From an uncultured Dorea sp. (GTDB taxonomy: Bacteria > Bacillota > Clostridia > Lachnospirales > Lachnospiraceae): 64,000 nucleotides of DNA. Each line of letters begins with the position of its first letter. Positions within the stretch are counted from its first letter, which is position 1. Made by a program: the position numbers and the translations under genes. Positions 54,277 to 63,038 of this stretch are shown here, one piece after another. Where the stretch lies: the NCBI GenBank assembly GCA_910584265.1, contig CAJTZE010000006.1, positions 1 through 64,000 of the forward strand, written 5' to 3'. The notes below the pieces were generated by a model. The model had not been told where the DNA came from. It ran no database searches and saw only the letters and a program-made list of their open reading frames with translations.

Positions 54277-56916
54277 ATGCAAAAATACAGAGTAAATGAA
54301 CTGAGGAAGATGTTTCTTGAATTTTTTGAAAGCAAGGAGCATCTGGCGATGAAGAGTTTTTCACTGGTGCCGCACAATGATAAGAGCTTGCTGCTGATCA
54401 ATTCTGGTATGGCACCGCTTAAGCCATATTTTACCGGACAGGAGATCCCGCCGAGAAAACGTGTGACTACCTGCCAGAAGTGTATTCGTACCGGCGATAT
54501 TGAGAATGTAGGTAAGACCGCGCGCCACGGTACGTTTTTTGAGATGCTTGGAAACTTTTCCTTTGGCGATTATTTCAAGAAGGAGTCCATCGGCTGGACA
54601 TGGGAATTCCTGACAGAGGTTGTCGGCCTTGATGCAGACAGGCTGTATCCGTCCATCTATCTGGATGACGACGAGGCATTTGAGATTTGGAATAAGCAGA
54701 TCGGGATTCCTGCGGAGCGTATCTTCCGGTTTGGAAAGGAAGATAATTTCTGGGAGCACGGCTCCGGCCCCTGCGGTCCCTGCTCAGAGGTTTACTATGA
54801 CAGAGGAGATAAATACGGCTGCGGGAAGCCGGATTGTACGGTAGGCTGTGACTGTGACCGTTATATGGAAATCTGGAATAATGTATTTACCCAGTTTGAT
54901 AATGACGGGCATAACAACTATAAAGAGCTGGAGCAGAAGAATATTGATACAGGAATGGGGCTGGAGCGCCTTGCGTGCGTGGTACAGGATGTGGAGTCCA
55001 TGTTCGATATCGATACACTGTTTGCCTTAAGAGAGCATGTGTGTAAAATGGCGGGAGCCGAATACGGCAAGGACTATGACACGGATGTTTCGATCCGTGT
55101 GATCACGGACCATATCCGTTCCGTGACATTTATGATTTCGGACGGAATCCTGCCCTCCAACAGCGGCCGCGGCTATGTTTTAAGAAGACTGCTCAGAAGA
55201 GCCTGCAGGCATGGAAGGCTTCTTGGAATCGAAGGGTCGTTCTTAGTGGAGCTTGCAAAGACGGTAATTGCAGGCTCAAAGGATGGATATCCGGAGCTGG
55301 AGGAGAAGAAGGACTTTATCTTTAAGGTCATTACAAAGGAAGAAGAGCAGTTTAATAAGACCATTGACCAGGGACTTTCGATTCTGGAGGGGATCGAAGC
55401 CGAGATGGAGAAAAGAAAAGAGACGGTGCTTTCCGGTGAGGAGGCATTCCGCCTGTACGATACTTACGGTTTTCCGGTGGATCTGACCAGAGAGATCCTG
55501 GAGGAAAAGGGTCTTAAGATAGACGAGGAAGGCTTTGAGAAGGCAATGAAAGCGCAGCGGGAGACGGCCAAAGGCACCTTCGGCGAGCATAATTATATGG
55601 GAGCGGATGTAACGGTTTATGAGTCCATTGACCCGTCGGTTACAACAGAATTTATCGGATATGATACATTGACGGCAGAGTCAGAGGTTACGGTGCTGGC
55701 CGCAGAAGATGAGCTTGTGGATGCACTGTCTGACGGAGAGAAGGGAACTATATTTGTAAATGTAAGCCCGTTCTATGCAGAAAGCGGTGGACAGGAAGCG
55801 GATACTGGCGTTATCCGTACAGAGGATTTTGAGTTCCAGGTAGAGGATGTGAAGAAGCTTCTGGGAGGAAAGTATGCCCATATCGGACAGGTCACCAGAG
55901 GCATGGTGAAGATCGGAGATAGGGTTATATTAGAGGTAAACGCCGGCAAGCGGGCTTTGTCGGCAAGAAACCACAGCGCTACGCATCTTCTGCAGAAAGC
56001 GCTCAAACAGGTGCTCGGCAACCATGTTGAGCAGGCAGGCTCCTCAGTAAATGAGAACAGGCTCCGGTTTGACTTTACACATTTTTCTGCATTGACAGAG
56101 GAGGAAATCCAGAAGGTAGAGGGGATCGTAAATAAAAGGATCCAGGAGCATCTTCCGGTAAAGGCTGAGAATATGCCGATCGAGGAGGCGCGGAAAACCG
56201 GAGCGGCCGCATTGTTTGGCGAGAAATACGGCGATATTGTACGGGTTGTCAGCATGGGGGATTTCTCGAAGGAATTCTGCGGTGGAACACATGTGGATAA
56301 CACGGGTGTGATCAGTGCGTTTAAAATTATTTCTGAGACCGGAGTAGCGGCAGGCGTACGGAGGATTGAGGCGCTGACCTCTCAGGGACTTCTGGATTAC
56401 TATGAAGAGACAGAGAATAAATTGATAGGAGCAGCAAAATTATTGAAGACGACACCGGACAAGCTTGCAGATAAGCTGAACCGCCTTCTTGCGGACCATA
56501 AGGCATTGAAGAGTGAGCTTGAGAGCACGAAGAGTAAGATGGCCCAGAATGCGGCAGGGGATCTGATGAATCAGGTAACTGAGGTGAAGGGTGTGAAGCT
56601 TCTTGCCGCTAAGGTGGAGGGTGTTGATATGAACAAGCTCCGGGAGCTTGGCGACAGCCTGAAGGAGAAGCTGGGAGAAGGCGTGCTCGTCCTTGCGTCT
56701 GCGGTAAACGGCAAGGTGAATTTGGTTGCAATGGCATCTGACGGAGCAATGGCAGAGGGTGCACATGCAGGAAATCTGATCAAGGGCATTGCGGCTCTTG
56801 TAGGCGGAGGAGGCGGAGGCCGTCCGAATATGGCACAGGCAGGCGGAAAGAACCCGGCAGGAATTGAGGATGCACTGGCGAAGGCCGGAGAGGTGCTTGA
56901 AGGACAGATTTCATAG
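54277..56916 (+). CDS. alaS: Alanyl-tRNA synthetase
   Basis: An 879-aa class II synthetase. Catalytic core with GMAPLKPYFTG and TGMGLERLACV; editing domain zinc ligands HSATHLL and CGGTHVDNTG; C-Ala domain with GGGGGGRPNMAQAGG. Full normal length. SD GAGGAGG. Confidence 0.97.
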   Translation: MQKYRVNELRKMFLEFFESKEHLAMKSFSLVPHNDKSLLLINSGMAPLKPYFTGQEIPPRKRVTTCQKCIRTGDIENVGKTARHGTFFEMLGNFSFGDYFKKESIGWTWEFLTEVVGLDADRLYPSIYLDDDEAFEIWNKQIGIPAERIFRFGKEDNFWEHGSGPCGPCSEVYYDRGDKYGCGKPDCTVGCDCDRYMEIWNNVFTQFDNDGHNNYKELEQKNIDTGMGLERLACVVQDVESMFDIDTLFALREHVCKMAGAEYGKDYDTDVSIRVITDHIRSVTFMISDGILPSNSGRGYVLRRLLRRACRHGRLLGIEGSFLVELAKTVIAGSKDGYPELEEKKDFIFKVITKEEEQFNKTIDQGLSILEGIEAEMEKRKETVLSGEEAFRLYDTYGFPVDLTREILEEKGLKIDEEGFEKAMKAQRETAKGTFGEHNYMGADVTVYESIDPSVTTEFIGYDTLTAESEVTVLAAEDELVDALSDGEKGTIFVNVSPFYAESGGQEADTGVIRTEDFEFQVEDVKKLLGGKYAHIGQVTRGMVKIGDRVILEVNAGKRALSARNHSATHLLQKALKQVLGNHVEQAGSSVNENRLRFDFTHFSALTEEEIQKVEGIVNKRIQEHLPVKAENMPIEEARKTGAAALFGEKYGDIVRVVSMGDFSKEFCGGTHVDNTGVISAFKIISETGVAAGVRRIEALTSQGLLDYYEETENKLIGAAKLLKTTPDKLADKLNRLLADHKALKSELESTKSKMAQNAAGDLMNQVTEVKGVKLLAAKVEGVDMNKLRELGDSLKEKLGEGVLVLASAVNGKVNLVAMASDGAMAEGAHAGNLIKGIAALVGGGGGGRPNMAQAGGKNPAGIEDALAKAGEVLEGQIS

Positions 56917-56944
56917 AGGCAGTTATGCGGCACAGGAGGTAAGT

Positions 56945-59155
56945 ATGGCAAAGGGACAGGTAAAAAAACAGGTTCAGCCAGAGGACATGGTGTTTGCTTT
57001 AGACATTGGAACGCGCAGTATCATCGGTATGGTGGGAAGCGTAGAGGAAGATAAGGTAAAGATCATTGCCATTGAAAAAGAGGACCATACGGAACGTGCA
57101 ATGATCGATGGTCAGATTGAAAATATTGACAAAGTAGCTATGCTTGCTAAGCGGGTGAAGCGACGGCTGGAAAGCAGGCTGAAGGTCAAGCTGAATCAGG
57201 TCTGCGTTGCTGCCGCGGGACGGGCGCTCAGAACGAAGCGGGCGGATTTTGAGATGGAGCTTCCCCGTTCCCAGGTGATTGAGGACGAGACGATCAGCCG
57301 TCTCGAAGCAGGGGCGATCAGCAGGGCTGAGAAGGCATTTGATGCAGATAATGAGGCAGAGAACGATTCCCGAAACTTTTATCTGGTAGGATATACCGTG
57401 TGCCAGTATTATCTGGATCAGTATATGATGTCCAGCTTAAAGGACCATCGGGGAAGGAATATCAAGGTGGATTTGATTGCCACCTTCCTGCCGAGTGAAG
57501 TTATCGAAAGCCTTTATACGACGATGCGTAAGATCGGGCTGGAGATTGCAAGCATTACGCTGGAGCCGATCGCGGCAATTAATGCGGCAATCCCTGAGAA
57601 CCTTAGGCTTTTGAATCTGGTTATGGTGGATATCGGTGCCGGAACCTCCGATATTGCCGCCTGTACAGGCGGGAGCGTGACCGGATATACGATGGCAACT
57701 GTGGCAGGAGACGAGATTACAGAGACGATTATGAAGGAATATCTGGTGGATTTTGGCGCTGCGGAACAGATAAAGGCCGAGCTTGAGACGAAGGAGGAGG
57801 TTTTGTATACGGATATTCTGGGACTGGAGCATAAGGCTTCCAAAGAAGATATCCTAAAGCATATCGAAGGAGCATCTGAGCATCTGTGTAAAGAGATTTC
57901 GGAGAAGGTTCTTGAAGTAAACGGAGGGGCGCCTTCTGCCCTGTTCCTTGCCGGGGGAGGCAGCAAGCTGGCGGGATTAAAGGAGGGACTGACCGCGGCT
58001 CTTAAGATGGATAAAAACCGTGTGGCGGTTGCAGGAAATAATTTCCGGGCAAATGCATATTCGGACGAATATGATTTGAATAATCCAGAGTATGCAACAC
58101 CTCTTGGAATTGTCATTTCTTCCGGTTTGAATCTGATTAATGACAGCTTCCGGGTGACGCTGAATGGGAAATCAGCGAAGCTGTTCCGCAGTGGAAGCTT
58201 TACGGTTTTAAATCTTCTGATGATGAACGGCTACAGTTTTCAGGATATTCTGGGACGGCCGGGCAGGGATCTGGTGGTAACCCTGAATGGAAAACGGAAA
58301 GTCTTTTACGGGGTTCCCTCTCAGCCGGCCTCTCTTTTTGTGAATAAAAGAGAAGGAAAACTTTCTGAAGTCATCAATGCGGGGGACAGCATAGACTTTA
58401 CTCCGGCAGTCCACGGTATTCCTGCAAGAGCGTTTCTTGGAGATATAGAGGGTGCACTTGAATGTGAGGAGATTACTCTGAATGGAGAGCATTGTTCACT
58501 GGAGACCCTGCTGAAGAGCGGGGATAAGATTGTGATGAGGCTTTCGCAGGCACAGATTGCCGAGATGGAAGCGGCTGCAGAAGAAGTGAAGAAGGAAGAT
58601 ACTGTAGAAGAAAAGAAGGAAAATATTGTAGAAGAAGAAAAGAATAAAGCGGCTGCAGAGAAAGAGGAACAGGCAGATGCTGAAAGTATAGAAGAAACAA
58701 GGGATACCATGAAGTGGAAGCAGGAAGAACTGGACTTTGGAAGTCTTAAGGGTGAACAGAAGGATTTAGCCATAGAAGCAGGAAGCAGGGCAGAGGAAGA
58801 ACCCGATACAAGGGATGGAGTCAGGGCAGAGGAAGGGTCTGATACAAAAGACGAGATCAGGGAAGAAGAGAATGCCCAGCCGTCAGAAGAGAATGAGCCT
58901 GTGGGAGAGCATGAGGACTCAAGAGCAGAGACAGCCGTATCTGAGGGAGAAATTGTTTTCCAGCTAAATGGTGCTCCGCTGCGGCTGCCTCAGAAGGAAG
59001 ACGGGAGGCCTTATTATCTGATGGATATGATCCAGTATTCAGGAATTGACCTGAAAAATCCAAAAGGAAGGATTGAACTAACAGTGAACGGAGTTTCCGG
59101 CTTTTTTCAGCAGGAATTGAAAGCAGGAGATAATATTTGTATTCAAGAAGAATAA
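56945..59155 (+). CDS. FtsA-like actin-family protein with long C-terminal extension
   Basis: A 736-aa protein. Residues about 10-395 form an FtsA/PilM-like actin-fold ATPase: FALDIGTRSIIGMVG (phosphate 1), the SHS2-like insert, MVDIGAGTSDIAA (phosphate 2), LFLAGGGSKLAGL (adenosine). The remainder is unusual: three LNG-containing beta-rich segments (about 404, 445, 510), an acidic Glu/Lys linker (549-669), then two more (671, 712). FtsA is normally about 420 aa. A role at the division site or another membrane machine is inferred. Start ATG 56945 follows AGGAGG by 5 bases. It lies 28 bases after alaS. Confidence 0.75.
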   Translation: MAKGQVKKQVQPEDMVFALDIGTRSIIGMVGSVEEDKVKIIAIEKEDHTERAMIDGQIENIDKVAMLAKRVKRRLESRLKVKLNQVCVAAAGRALRTKRADFEMELPRSQVIEDETISRLEAGAISRAEKAFDADNEAENDSRNFYLVGYTVCQYYLDQYMMSSLKDHRGRNIKVDLIATFLPSEVIESLYTTMRKIGLEIASITLEPIAAINAAIPENLRLLNLVMVDIGAGTSDIAACTGGSVTGYTMATVAGDEITETIMKEYLVDFGAAEQIKAELETKEEVLYTDILGLEHKASKEDILKHIEGASEHLCKEISEKVLEVNGGAPSALFLAGGGSKLAGLKEGLTAALKMDKNRVAVAGNNFRANAYSDEYDLNNPEYATPLGIVISSGLNLINDSFRVTLNGKSAKLFRSGSFTVLNLLMMNGYSFQDILGRPGRDLVVTLNGKRKVFYGVPSQPASLFVNKREGKLSEVINAGDSIDFTPAVHGIPARAFLGDIEGALECEEITLNGEHCSLETLLKSGDKIVMRLSQAQIAEMEAAAEEVKKEDTVEEKKENIVEEEKNKAAAEKEEQADAESIEETRDTMKWKQEELDFGSLKGEQKDLAIEAGSRAEEEPDTRDGVRAEEGSDTKDEIREEENAQPSEENEPVGEHEDSRAETAVSEGEIVFQLNGAPLRLPQKEDGRPYYLMDMIQYSGIDLKNPKGRIELTVNGVSGFFQQELKAGDNICIQEE

Positions 59156-59260
59156 AATAAAATGTAATAATTGAGCCTTTAATCTGCACTGGAGGCGGGG
59201 CTTTGTATGCAGGAAATCCTGCATGCTGACATTATGAACATAAAGAGGAGGATTGTTAGG

Positions 59261-60316
59261 ATGAGACAGTTTTTTGGAATGAGCCAGCAGGGGGAGCTGA
59301 AAGAAGCAGTCCGGGGATTGAGCAGACCAGAATTAATTATGCTGTTTTCTAATGCAGAGAAATTCGAGACACATGTAGCTGAACTGGAGAGCCTTTTTCC
59401 GGAGGTACCCAGTATTGGATGTATTGGAATGAGCTATGATACCAAGGTAGTGGAAAAAGGCGTGGGTGTTATTGCGTTTTATGATGGAGTAAGCGTGGCA
59501 GCCAATGTCTTAGAGCAGGTATCCGTGATGCCGGTAAAATATATTGACCGTCTGGAGAAGGATATGAAATATATAAACGGTTCTCAGAATGACACGATAT
59601 GTATTGATTTTTGCTCTGGAAATGATGCCTGTGTCCTTACAACGATTTATTCTGTATTAAAGCACAGAAATATTTCATTGGTGGGAGGAACCGGAGATGC
59701 AGGCAGGATATCTGCCAATGGGAAGGTTTATGAAGATGCAGTTGCTTATGCGCTGGTAAAGAATAAGAACGGCAGGGTAAAAGCATACAAAGAGAATATT
59801 TACCATCAGATGAAAAACTACCGGTTTATTGCCTCTAAGACAGACAAGGCAAATTATGTTATCGGAGCCCTGAACGGCCAGCCCGCGAGACAGGTGTATC
59901 AGGATATTCTACATATATCAGAGCAGGATATTACTACACAGACATTCAAGAATCCTTTCGGCAAGCTCAATGGAGATGATGTCTGCATAATTTCTATCAA
60001 AGAGGTGAAGGGAGATGCCCTGACCTGTTTTAGGCAGGTAAATGATTCGGATGTCCTGATTCTTCTGGAGCTGGGCGATTACAGGGCAATTGTGCGGAAT
60101 ACGATCCGCCAGATACAGCAGGATTTTCCACAGGTTTCAGCAGTGTTTTCTGTTAACTGTCTTTTCCGGTATCTGCTGTTTAATCAGAACCATTATATGC
60201 AGGAGTATCTGGAGGACATGAGTTTATTGGGGTCACATGCAGGCTTTGTGGGATATGGAGAGCATTATAATAACCGGTTTGTAAATCAATCCATGACTTG
60301 TGTGGTATTTGAGTAA
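59261..60316 (+). CDS. FIST-domain sensory protein
   Basis: A 351-aa soluble protein with FIST N- and C-domain features (SIGCIGMSYDTKVVEKGVG, VGGTGDAGRISANGKVYED, then SVNCLFRYLLFN and GFVGYGEHYNNRFVNQS). FIST domains are thought to bind small ligands such as amino acids and occur with signalling modules. ATG 59261 chosen for AGGAGG 9 bases upstream; upstream in-frame ATGs at 59207 and 59234 are possible. Pairs with the receptor-like gene 15 bases downstream. Confidence 0.75.
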   Translation: MRQFFGMSQQGELKEAVRGLSRPELIMLFSNAEKFETHVAELESLFPEVPSIGCIGMSYDTKVVEKGVGVIAFYDGVSVAANVLEQVSVMPVKYIDRLEKDMKYINGSQNDTICIDFCSGNDACVLTTIYSVLKHRNISLVGGTGDAGRISANGKVYEDAVAYALVKNKNGRVKAYKENIYHQMKNYRFIASKTDKANYVIGALNGQPARQVYQDILHISEQDITTQTFKNPFGKLNGDDVCIISIKEVKGDALTCFRQVNDSDVLILLELGDYRAIVRNTIRQIQQDFPQVSAVFSVNCLFRYLLFNQNHYMQEYLEDMSLLGSHAGFVGYGEHYNNRFVNQSMTCVVFE

Positions 60317-60331
60317 AAGGAGGAATTTGCG

Positions 60332-61273
60332 ATGTTTTGGAATAGAAAAAAACAGGACACAAGGAGAATGCCTGAGAGTGAAAACAGCCTGCATCCGGTA
60401 CTGCATGTTATGGGCAGTCTAAAGGATTATCATACAGAGCTGGTGCAGAAAGAAGTGGATTCCCTGCGGGAATTAAATAATATAGGAAGCTCCTTTGGAA
60501 AAATACTCACAGAAGCTGAGAACTTTCAGGAGAAGCTGCAGGAATTTGACCAAAACTTTTCTAGTATTGAGCAGGTGTCAGGAGAATTTACTTCAGTAAA
60601 AGAAACCATTGCCCGGTCGGTAGCGTGTGCGCAGAACGGTGTGGAGGAACTGAAGAGCAGTTCCATACAGGTAGAGACATATTTTGCAGAAATGGAAAAT
60701 ACCTTTGAGAATCTGCAGCAGGCTGTAGAAAAGATCAAGCAGTGTACCAGCAGCATTGTATCGATCGCCGAGCAGACAAATATCCTTGCGCTGAACGCTT
60801 CTATTGAGGCGGCGCGGGCAGGAGAGCAGGGAAAAGGCTTTGCAGTGGTGGCAGTGGAAGTGAAAAAGCTTGCAGATGAGATTAAGAATCTGACGGGAGA
60901 AGTGGATTCCGGTATTCATGATGTGGAGCAGGGAACAAATCAGCTAAGCGGAAGTATCACAGTTTCTCAGGAGGCTTTGGGAAAGAGTCTTTTCAAGGTA
61001 AATGAAACATATGAAATGTTTGATGAAATCACACGGTCGGCAGAGGGTGCCTCAACCGTGCAGTCACAGATTTCCAGCGTGATCAATGAGTCAAATACAG
61101 CCCTGCAGCTATTGTGCGGTTTTTTTGGACAGCTTAGGAGCAGATATCAGGAGGTTGTAAAGCATATTGACCAGGCCGGCAGGCTGGGAACAACGAAAAG
61201 CGCCATGTTTGAGGATATTGATAATATGATGTCTCAGATTCCGCCGATTATCAAAGAGAATACGTCAAAATAG
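60332..61273 (+). CDS. Cytosolic methyl-accepting chemotaxis-type signalling protein
   Basis: A 313-aa coiled-coil protein without membrane helices. The conserved signalling tip is present (IAEQTNILALNASIEAARAG, then GKGFAVVAVEVKKLADE). It would couple to CheA/CheW if those exist. Transcribed with the FIST gene, which is probably its sensor partner. SD AAGGAGG. Confidence 0.85.
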   Translation: MFWNRKKQDTRRMPESENSLHPVLHVMGSLKDYHTELVQKEVDSLRELNNIGSSFGKILTEAENFQEKLQEFDQNFSSIEQVSGEFTSVKETIARSVACAQNGVEELKSSSIQVETYFAEMENTFENLQQAVEKIKQCTSSIVSIAEQTNILALNASIEAARAGEQGKGFAVVAVEVKKLADEIKNLTGEVDSGIHDVEQGTNQLSGSITVSQEALGKSLFKVNETYEMFDEITRSAEGASTVQSQISSVINESNTALQLLCGFFGQLRSRYQEVVKHIDQAGRLGTTKSAMFEDIDNMMSQIPPIIKENTSK

Positions 61274-61279
61274 AATTCA

Positions 61280-61332
61280 TTATTATAAATCAGCAGCCGA
61301 GAGATTACTCTGAGGCTACTGATTTATAATAA
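61280..61332. terminator. Bidirectional hairpin between the MCP-like gene and the minus-strand small gene
   Basis: Perfect 14-bp AT-rich stem (61280-61293 with 61319-61332) with an inner AGCC/GGCT pair. Lies between convergent genes. Confidence 0.65.
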
Positions 61333-61352
61333 ACTCCCACTCCCGATTTGTA

Positions 61353-61772
61353 TTATCTTTCAGTGCATTCAATATTTATAGAAATATTATCTTTCAAGAT
61401 TCCATTAAAGCTTCCTAATATCAGATTTTCGATTGCTATTTGAGATTCTTCTGAAATTTCATTACACGAATCCGTGTATAATGTTACAGCCACAGTAGTT
61501 TCTGAATGATCTGCTGTATCAAAATTATGTATGCTGACCAAAGGATTGCTGCCTTCAGCTATCGACTGGATGGTATCTTGTAATTTCATTTCCAGATCAG
61601 CCTTTTGGTAATCCTCTTTTTTAGTCATATCAGTTTTATGTTCGGTATTAAGACTTTCATATTCGATATCATAATCTGCAGACATACGATTAGCTGCTAT
61701 AAATACTGCCGAAATGCAAATAACAAATAGACTAATACATAAACATATCCTTTTTTTAGATTTTTTCTCCAT
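61353..61772 (-). CDS. Small membrane-anchored protein of unknown function
   Basis: A 139-aa protein. Basic start (EKKSKKR) followed by one hydrophobic helix (ICLCISLFVICISAVFIAA), so an anchored or secreted extracytoplasmic domain. The outer domain has VAVTLYTDSCNEISEESQIA and ends NISINIECTER. SD GGGAG 5 bases before ATG. I recognise no family; the topology superficially recalls SpoIIIAG/AH-type proteins. Downstream of rpsU on the same strand. Confidence 0.6.
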   Translation of the reverse strand: MEKKSKKRICLCISLFVICISAVFIAANRMSADYDIEYESLNTEHKTDMTKKEDYQKADLEMKLQDTIQSIAEGSNPLVSIHNFDTADHSETTVAVTLYTDSCNEISEESQIAIENLILGSFNGILKDNISINIECTER

Positions 61773-61840
61773 TTTTCTCCCTCAAAATATCACCGTTTTT
61801 ATACTAACAATTATAGAAGACAACGGATTAATCTGCAAGC

Positions 61841-61877
61841 TTTTTATTATATTAGGAATTTCCTAATATAATAAAAA
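61841..61877. repeat. 18-bp perfect AT-rich palindrome after rpsU
   Basis: Arms 61841-61858 and 61860-61877 are exact complements around one T. It overlaps the T-run of the rpsU terminator. Confidence 0.65.
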
Positions 61878-61901
61878 ATGGAGCATCTTCCGATACTCCA
61901 T
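61872..61901 (-). terminator. Terminator of rpsU
   Basis: On the minus strand ATGGAG.ATC / GAT.CTCCAT stem with GGAA loop, followed by six T. Confidence 0.85.
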
Positions 61902-61919
61902 CCTTAATAACTGCACAAA

Positions 61920-62096
61920 TTAATTATACTTACGTTTTCTAGCTGCTTCAGATTTCTTTTTACGTCTTACGCTTGGCTTCTCGTAATGCTCTCTTTTACG
62001 AATCTCCTGCTGGATCCCAGCCTTTGCGCAGCTTCTTTTGAATCTGCGTAAAGCACTATCTAACGTCTCGTTTTCTTTAACGATTACATTTGACAT
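61920..62096 (-). CDS. rpsU: 30S ribosomal protein S21
   Basis: A 58-aa basic protein reading leftward: MSNVIVKENETLDSALRRFK, then CAKAGIQQEIRKREHYEKPS and a Lys/Arg tail RRKKKSEAARKRKYN. This is S21 from end to end. It binds the 16S rRNA 3' region. AGGTG lies 7 bases before the ATG. Confidence 0.97.
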   Translation of the reverse strand: MSNVIVKENETLDSALRRFKRSCAKAGIQQEIRKREHYEKPSVRRKKKSEAARKRKYN

Positions 62097-62175
62097 AGTC
62101 TCACACCTAACCTCCCCTCCAGCCGTATATTGTGCATCATATGACTGTTCGGGTATATTTTTTGCACTACTTAGA

Positions 62176-62203
62176 ATTATAGCACATATTTCATTTACGT
62201 CAA
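62176..62203 (-). promoter_or_regulatory. Promoter of rpsU
   Basis: Minus strand TTGACG (62203-62198), 16-bp spacer, TATAAT (62181-62176). Confidence 0.75.
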
Positions 62204-62262
62204 TATATTTCTGGATTTTTCTGCTAAAACAGCCTTTTTTGAAATGCTATTTTAATAAAATC

Positions 62263-62291
62263 TTAACATTTTCTTAGGGATTACCTAGTAA
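62263..62291 (+). promoter_or_regulatory. Possible promoter of the two-component operon
   Basis: TTAACA (62263-62268), 17-bp spacer, TAGTAA (62286-62291). Confidence 0.4.
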
Positions 62292-62342
62292 TCTTTCTGC
62301 ATTATCTGGTAGAATGTGAGTGTAATGAGGAGGAATAGTAAT

Positions 62343-63038
62343 ATGGCTGATAAGATACTGATCGTGGATGATGAGCAGGAGATTGCCGATCTGGTTGAAC
62401 TCTATCTTGAGAATGAGAATTTTACGGTGTTTAAGTTTTACACGGCGCAGGAAGCCCTTCAGTGCATTGAGAATGAGACATTGGATCTGGCGCTTCTGGA
62501 TGTGATGCTTCCAGGCATGAGCGGATTTCAGATATGTAAGAAGATACGGGAGCAGCATTGCTATCCGGTGATCATGCTGACGGCGAAAGGCGAGGAGGTG
62601 GATAAGATCACAGGCCTGACATTGGGGGCGGATGATTATATTACCAAGCCGTTTCTTCCGCTGGAGCTGATGGCGCGGGTAAAGGCCCAGCTTCGGAGGT
62701 ATAAGCGGTATAATACAGGGAAGGAGCCGGAGGAGGACGTGATCATCCATTCCGGCCTTGTACTGAATATAAAGACACATGAGTGTACGCTGAATGAGAA
62801 ACCTCTGCAGCTGACCCCTACGGAATTTTCCATTCTGCGTATTCTGTGCCAGAAGAAGGGAAGCGTGGTCAGTGCAGAGGAGCTGTTCCATCAGATCTGG
62901 GGCGACGAGTATTACAGCAAGAGCAATAATACGATTACGGTCCATATCCGCCATCTGCGGGAGAAGATGGGAGATTCCTTTGAGGATCCGAAATATATTA
63001 AGACAGTCTGGGGGTGCGGATATAAAATTGAAAGATAG
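62343..63038 (+). CDS. OmpR/PhoB-family response regulator (VanR-like)
   Basis: A 231-aa regulator. Receiver: VDDEQ acidic pocket, phospho-Asp in LALLDVMLPGMSG, conserved Lys in YITKPF. C-terminal winged helix with TPTEFSILRILCQKKG and NNTITVHIRHLREKMGD. Start ATG 62343 chosen for GGAGG 9 bases upstream. Overlaps the kinase gene. It resembles VanR-type regulators; target genes are not in the window. Confidence 0.9.
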   Translation: MADKILIVDDEQEIADLVELYLENENFTVFKFYTAQEALQCIENETLDLALLDVMLPGMSGFQICKKIREQHCYPVIMLTAKGEEVDKITGLTLGADDYITKPFLPLELMARVKAQLRRYKRYNTGKEPEEDVIIHSGLVLNIKTHECTLNEKPLQLTPTEFSILRILCQKKGSVVSAEELFHQIWGDEYYSKSNNTITVHIRHLREKMGDSFEDPKYIKTVWGCGYKIER

